Below, piece after piece: positions 60,862 to 64,000 of a stretch of DNA of 64,000 nt; the first letter of the stretch is position 1; every line of letters begins with the position of its first letter. Below the pieces are notes generated by a model, which saw only the letters and a program-made list of their open reading frames with translations, had not been told where the DNA came from and searched no databases. The DNA is from an uncultured Flavobacteriaceae bacterium. Its GTDB lineage: Bacteria > Bacteroidota > Bacteroidia > Flavobacteriales > Flavobacteriaceae. The stretch is taken from the NCBI GenBank assembly GCA_947502975.1, contig CANNBV010000001.1, positions 310,001 to 374,000 of the forward strand, written 5' to 3'. The position numbers and the translations under genes are program-made.

Positions 60862-61470
60862 CTACATATTTATGTTGTGGAAAAACCAACTCCTCTGGAG
60901 TTGGTTTTTTTGTATCTTCTTCTTTCGAAATGAAATTTTTTTAAGAAACGAAATCCATAATAAAAAAATAGTTCCATAGATGACCAATTTCAATATATAA
61001 TCATGTGATATGTCAAAATACGATTGATGGTATAAATTTATATATGCTAATGCTGCGCATCTGAAAATATTTAATATGTGAATTATTATAAGCCCTAAAA
61101 TAATATAAAGGAGTTTGCGCCAAAGCCTTGAAGGAAAGCAAAAAATTAAACCTAGATAACGCATAAATGCAATAAAACCATTACAAGATTCTGCAATGAA
61201 AACTACTTTGGTATCTTTAAAGTAAATTTGAGATGATAAAGTTTTTAGCCCATTAATATATTCTCTTTTTATATGAAAATGAGAGGATTCAGTGAACGTA
61301 TTTAGAAGTTTAAGAGTATATTCTCCTACATGAGAGGTTAGAGGGGCATGCAAGAATTTTAACTCTAAAGAAAAAATAAATTTATATATAATAAAAAACA
61401 GTAAGGCTTTAACTAATATAAGCCTTACTGTTAATGGGAAGTAGTTATTTAAAGATGAATTAAACACCAC
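60862..61470 (-). CDS. Exosortase-family membrane protease
   Basis: A 202-residue integral membrane protein with about five helices. The exosortase triad is visible: Cys96 in FIAESCNGFIAF, Arg137 in HILNIFRCAALA and His156 in FDISHDYILK. Exosortases cut C-terminal sorting tails of PEP-CTERM-like proteins at the membrane. The start is GTG 61470 (or GTG 61467), overlapping the TAG of the upstream small gene by one base. The upstream gene encodes a matching substrate. The subtype (XrtF, XrtN, XrtY or another) is not decided. Its last residues are read from the LysM terminator. Confidence 0.88.
   Translation of the reverse strand: MVFNSSLNNYFPLTVRLILVKALLFFIIYKFIFSLELKFLHAPLTSHVGEYTLKLLNTFTESSHFHIKREYINGLKTLSSQIYFKDTKVVFIAESCNGFIAFMRYLGLIFCFPSRLWRKLLYIILGLIIIHILNIFRCAALAYINLYHQSYFDISHDYILKLVIYGTIFLLWISFLKKISFRKKKIQKNQLQRSWFFHNINM
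60881..60909 (+). terminator. Terminator of LysM gene, inside exosortase coding end
   Basis: A perfect 13-bp stem AAAAACCAACTCC / GGAGTTGGTTTTT with loop TCT and a T-run. It lies 27 bases after the LysM stop yet within the last codons of the convergent exosortase gene, so one DNA hairpin serves both. Confidence 0.85.
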
Positions 61471-61697
61471 TATTTGCTATTGTCTTCTCTTAATTTTTTA
61501 ATTCCATAGGCAGCAGCACCTAAAATAAAAATTGCAATACCACCATCTAATGGTACCCCGGAGTTATTGTCATTGTCGTCTTCTGGTTGAGGAAGCCCTG
61601 GTGGTGGTGGTGGACCTGGTCGATTATTTTGAGCCATTATATTAGTAGCACAAAATAATGCTAAAATTAAAAAAACAGATTGAGTAAACTTCTTCAT
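61470..61697 (-). CDS. Small exosortase substrate with PID-CTERM-like tail
   Basis: A 75-residue secreted protein from ATG 61697. It has a signal peptide (SVFLILALFCATNIMAQ), a short Pro-rich linker (RPGPPPPPGLPQPEDD), then a C-terminal sorting signal: motif VPLDGGIA, hydrophobic helix IFILGAAAYG and basic end IKKLREDNSK. This tripartite tail fits PID-CTERM-type sorting signals. Once cleaved almost nothing but the Pro/Asp/Asn-rich linker remains, so the product may be a small surface peptide or an anchor for modification. It is co-transcribed and translationally coupled with the exosortase. Confidence 0.8.
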   Translation of the reverse strand: MKKFTQSVFLILALFCATNIMAQNNRPGPPPPPGLPQPEDDNDNNSGVPLDGGIAIFILGAAAYGIKKLREDNSK

Positions 61698-61928
61698 TTT
61701 ATATATGTATAAAAGTTGATAATTATTTATAATCAGGTAAAAAATCACTGGTCTTTAAAACTATATTTAAACTTATATTTGTTAGAAAAGACTCTTATTA
61801 TAATTTTTGAAATTAGCTAATCTACTGGTAATAGTAGTTTTAATTAACAGCTACAAGAAATTTTATCGATGAAGAGAAAAAAAATCTTTATGAGAGAAGA
61901 AAAATGAGAAAACCCAAATAAATTATTA

Positions 61929-62507
61929 TCACTTATAAAAATTCATCTCATCCAAATATTGCCAAACATAATGAGGCAGCATAGGCTGTACATTTTTACC
62001 TTCTTTGATTGACCTTCTAATAAATGTGGAAGATAATTGCATGATAGGCGCGTCTACAAAATGGATTTTTTTATGATTATGGAATTGTGTTTGAATGGTG
62101 TTTTCTGAAATTCTAGGATAAACATAAATATCATGACCTTCTAGAATAAGCTCATAATTCTTCCATTTATGGAAACTTTTCAAATTATCCTCACCCATAA
62201 TTAGTGCGAATTCATGGTCGGGATATTTTTCTTGCAAATAGGCTAATGTGTTTATCGTGTAATTAGGCTGAGGTAGACCAAACTCAATATCACTAGGCTT
62301 TAATTTGGTGAAATCCTTAGTAGCCTGATATACCATTTCTAAACGTTGATAATTATCTAACAGAGAATCTTTCTTTTTGAAAGGATTATGAGGTGTGACC
62401 ACAAACCATATTTGGTCTAAGTCGCTATGTTCAGCCATGTGATTCCCAATCACTAAATGTCCAATATGAATGGGGTTAAAAGAACCAAAAAATAATCCAA
62501 CCTTCAT
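61929..62507 (-). CDS. nadD: Nicotinate-nucleotide adenylyltransferase
   Basis: A 192-residue NAD-biosynthesis enzyme that adenylates nicotinate mononucleotide. The nucleotidyltransferase motif GSFNPIHIGHLVI is at the N-terminus; ALIMGEDNLKSFHKWKNYEL and the late LSSTFIRRSIKEGKNV (ISSTxIR) confirm it. It ends the yicC-gmk-nadD cluster, nine bases after the gmk stop. Confidence 0.95.
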   Translation of the reverse strand: MKVGLFFGSFNPIHIGHLVIGNHMAEHSDLDQIWFVVTPHNPFKKKDSLLDNYQRLEMVYQATKDFTKLKPSDIEFGLPQPNYTINTLAYLQEKYPDHEFALIMGEDNLKSFHKWKNYELILEGHDIYVYPRISENTIQTQFHNHKKIHFVDAPIMQLSSTFIRRSIKEGKNVQPMLPHYVWQYLDEMNFYK

Positions 62508-62516
62508 TAACAGAAA

Positions 62517-63101
62517 TTAAGAGTTTATAAATTGCGCTACCTGTTTTTCGGCTTCTAGAAGTGCATTTTCTAGATTATCATTTACAATAATGGTATCAAA
62601 TAGGGGAGCAGTAGCTAATTCTGCAGAAGCCTTAGCAACGCGCATATTTATTTTATCGTCGCTTTCAGTTTTGCGTTTTTTTAGCCTTATTTTGAGTTCG
62701 TCAATACTAGGAGGTTTAACAAAAACAGCTAAAGTTTCATTAGGAAATTTACGTTTTATACGAAGACCTCCAGATACGTCAATATCAAAAATCACATTTT
62801 TCCCTAGTGCCCAAATACGTTCTACTTCAGTTTTAAGAGTTCCGTAAAAATTATCACGATATACTTCTTCCCATTCTAGAAATTCCTCATTTTTAATTTT
62901 TGATTTAAACGCCTTTGCTGATAAAAAATAGTAGTCTTTACCATCAATTTCCTGACCGCGTTTGTCTCTAGAGGTAGCAGATATTGAAAATTCTAAATTT
63001 AAATGGTCAATACCTAATAAATGCCTAACAATGGTAGTTTTCCCAGAACCTGATGGTGCTGAAAATACGATGAGTTTGCCTTGTTTTTTTTCTTTAGTCA
63101 T
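62517..63101 (-). CDS. gmk: Guanylate kinase
   Basis: A 194-residue kinase phosphorylating GMP to GDP. Walker A is FSAPSGSGKTTIVRHLLG, the GMP-binding SATSRDKRGQEIDGKDYYFL follows, then FLEWEEVYRDNFYGTLKTEV and FDIDVSGGLRIKRKF. Normal length. It lies between yicC and nadD in a common Bacteroidota gene order. Confidence 0.96.
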   Translation of the reverse strand: MTKEKKQGKLIVFSAPSGSGKTTIVRHLLGIDHLNLEFSISATSRDKRGQEIDGKDYYFLSAKAFKSKIKNEEFLEWEEVYRDNFYGTLKTEVERIWALGKNVIFDIDVSGGLRIKRKFPNETLAVFVKPPSIDELKIRLKKRKTESDDKINMRVAKASAELATAPLFDTIIVNDNLENALLEAEKQVAQFINS

Positions 63102-63111
63102 GTTTAATTTT

Positions 63112-63152
63112 ACTGAATACTGAAACTGAAACTGAGACTGAGACTGGAAACT
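63112..63152. repeat. GAAACT/GAGACT short tandem repeat
   Basis: ACTGAAACTGAAACTGAGAC followed by TGAGACTGGAAACT: an imperfect six-base tandem repeat filling the 54-base spacer between yicC and gmk. Of unknown role. Confidence 0.75.
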
Positions 63153-63155
63153 ATA

Positions 63156-64000
63156 TTAAAGGACATTCAATAATTGTTCCTTAATTTTTTCTAGCTCATC
63201 TTTCATCTGAACTACCAATTGTTGCATTGGGGCGTAATTACTTTTAGATCCAATAGTGTTTATTTCTCTTCCCATTTCTTGACTAATAAACCCAAGTTTT
63301 TTTCCGTTTGAATCTTTGGAGTTAATGGATTCTGTAAAGTAATTTAAGTGGTTTTTTAAGCGTACTTTTTCTTCGGTAATATCAAATTTTTCAATGTAAT
63401 ATACAAGCTCTTGTTCAAAGCGGTTTTCGTCATATTTTTCTCGTAGTTCTGCAACACCTTTTTTAAGTCGTTCCCTTACACCTTCTACGCGTTCAGGATC
63501 CATTTCAATAACTTTATCAAGAATATTTCCTATACTAACAACGCGATTATTAAAATCTTTTTCTAAAACCGTTCCTTCATTCAATCTGTGTTTTATCAAA
63601 TCTTCAGTAGCTAAATCTATGCTGTTAGAAATTGCAGTCCACTCACTTTCATCAATTTCTTCTCTTACGGTATTTAATGCATCTGGAAATCTAACGGCCA
63701 TTTCTAAAAGTTTTGCAGCATCAGCATCCACAATGTCTTTTAGTTGAGACATATATTGTTTTACGACAGGTGTGTTTATTTGGGTTGAAGTATCTTCAGC
63801 AGTGGCTTCAACAAAAATAGAAAAATCGATTTTACCACGAACTAACTTATCGGCCAATAACTTTCTAATGGTTAATTCCTTCTCTCTATAGATTGAAGGC
63901 ATACGTGCATTTAAGTCTAAATTTTTACTGTTAAGAGATTTTAGCTCAATAGTAATTTTTTTTGTTGGTAGTTGTAAAACAGATTTTCCATAACCTGTCA
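63156..64000 (-). CDS. yicC: YicC/YloC-family endoribonuclease-like protein (5' end cut by window)
   Basis: The gene runs off the right edge. An ATG at 63902 is internal: reading on from it to 64000 gives TGYGKSVLQLPTKKITIELK followed by SLNSKNLDLNAR, the conserved YicC N-terminus, so about four or five codons are missing. The C-terminal NYFTESINSKDSNGKKLGFI, then SQEMGREINTIGSKSN, is the DUF1732 signature. YicC proteins are RNases acting on small RNAs in E. coli. It is the first gene of the yicC-gmk-nadD cluster. Confidence 0.92.
   Translation of the reverse strand, partial: TGYGKSVLQLPTKKITIELKSLNSKNLDLNARMPSIYREKELTIRKLLADKLVRGKIDFSIFVEATAEDTSTQINTPVVKQYMSQLKDIVDADAAKLLEMAVRFPDALNTVREEIDESEWTAISNSIDLATEDLIKHRLNEGTVLEKDFNNRVVSIGNILDKVIEMDPERVEGVRERLKKGVAELREKYDENRFEQELVYYIEKFDITEEKVRLKNHLNYFTESINSKDSNGKKLGFISQEMGREINTIGSKSNYAPMQQLVVQMKDELEKIKEQLLNVL

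Noticed and set aside
1-64000. CRISPR, tRNA, rRNA, transposase or prophage genes
   Set aside because: No regular spaced repeats, cloverleaf genes, rRNA-like blocks or recombinase motifs were seen in reading the window. The S23 gene is not inside a 23S gene here.

Overview
The window is AT-rich chromosomal DNA, almost certainly from a (probably marine) member of the Flavobacteriaceae (Bacteroidota). The signs are the Bacteroides-aerotolerance (Bat) operon, a DUF1800/DUF1501 pair, lipoproteins with short signal peptides, few Shine-Dalgarno sites, promoters of the Bacteroidota type (TTG-N20-TANNTTTG), and flavobacterial orphan families. I see no rRNA, tRNA, CRISPR array, transposase or prophage. 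The window is mostly ordinary core chromosome with a few accessory patches and many small intergenic repeats.

Layout. 1-5540: a VOC protein and a GAF-LuxR regulator, then a tightly packed four-gene redox operon (nitroreductase, cupin, SDR, luciferase-like oxidoreductase) opposite its likely HxlR regulator. 5547-8607: DNA polymerase IV and an overlapping CYTH / YCII lipoprotein / EEP phosphatase group. 8641-15340: a DUF5694 lipoprotein, two serine-hydrolase lipoproteins, a lipoprotein with three near-identical 96-residue repeats, and a TPR-TM-AraC regulator. 15355-24326: penicillin-binding protein 1C, an SH3-like protein and a giant alpha-2-macroglobulin lipoprotein with an intact thioester motif. 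24577-31119: CAP protein, a DUF559 nuclease framed by inverted palindromes, isoaspartyl peptidase, ALDH7-type dehydrogenase, DUF1800 and DUF1501. 31128-33778: an accessory island with three compact, essentially uncharacterised genes; this is my best candidate for an undescribed system. 33779-36322: AlbA_2 protein, HD-type protein, SDR. 36577-46454: the Bat operon (MoxR, DUF58, BatD-like, BatA, BatB, BatC, BatD, BatE), interrupted by an S23 four-helix-bundle gene bounded by inverted repeats. 46888-51408: an inorganic-carbon cluster (SulP, beta-carbonic anhydrase, SbtA, LysR). 51405-60197: CvpA, pheS, a BNR-like protein, small lipoproteins, gpsA, and an orphan lipoprotein with a sigma-54-type promoter. 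60369-64000: LysM protein, an exosortase with its own small PID-CTERM-like substrate, nadD, gmk and yicC (running off the right edge).

The strongest structure not explained by genes is in the repeats. A 90-160 bp element with GCGTTA ends occurs six times; in four of the five copies whose neighbour is visible, its GGGCGTTACC end begins close behind the stop codon of a gene read in the same direction. Other short palindromes are scattered between genes. Two lone small genes (DUF559 nuclease and S23 protein) are each bounded by inverted short repeats that also encode their terminal residues, which suggests parallel 'gene plus palindrome' mobile units.

Start codons were moved inward from the longest open frame where the upstream extension lay in repeat DNA or hid a signal peptide. 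Family names rest on reading motifs by eye; no database search was possible.
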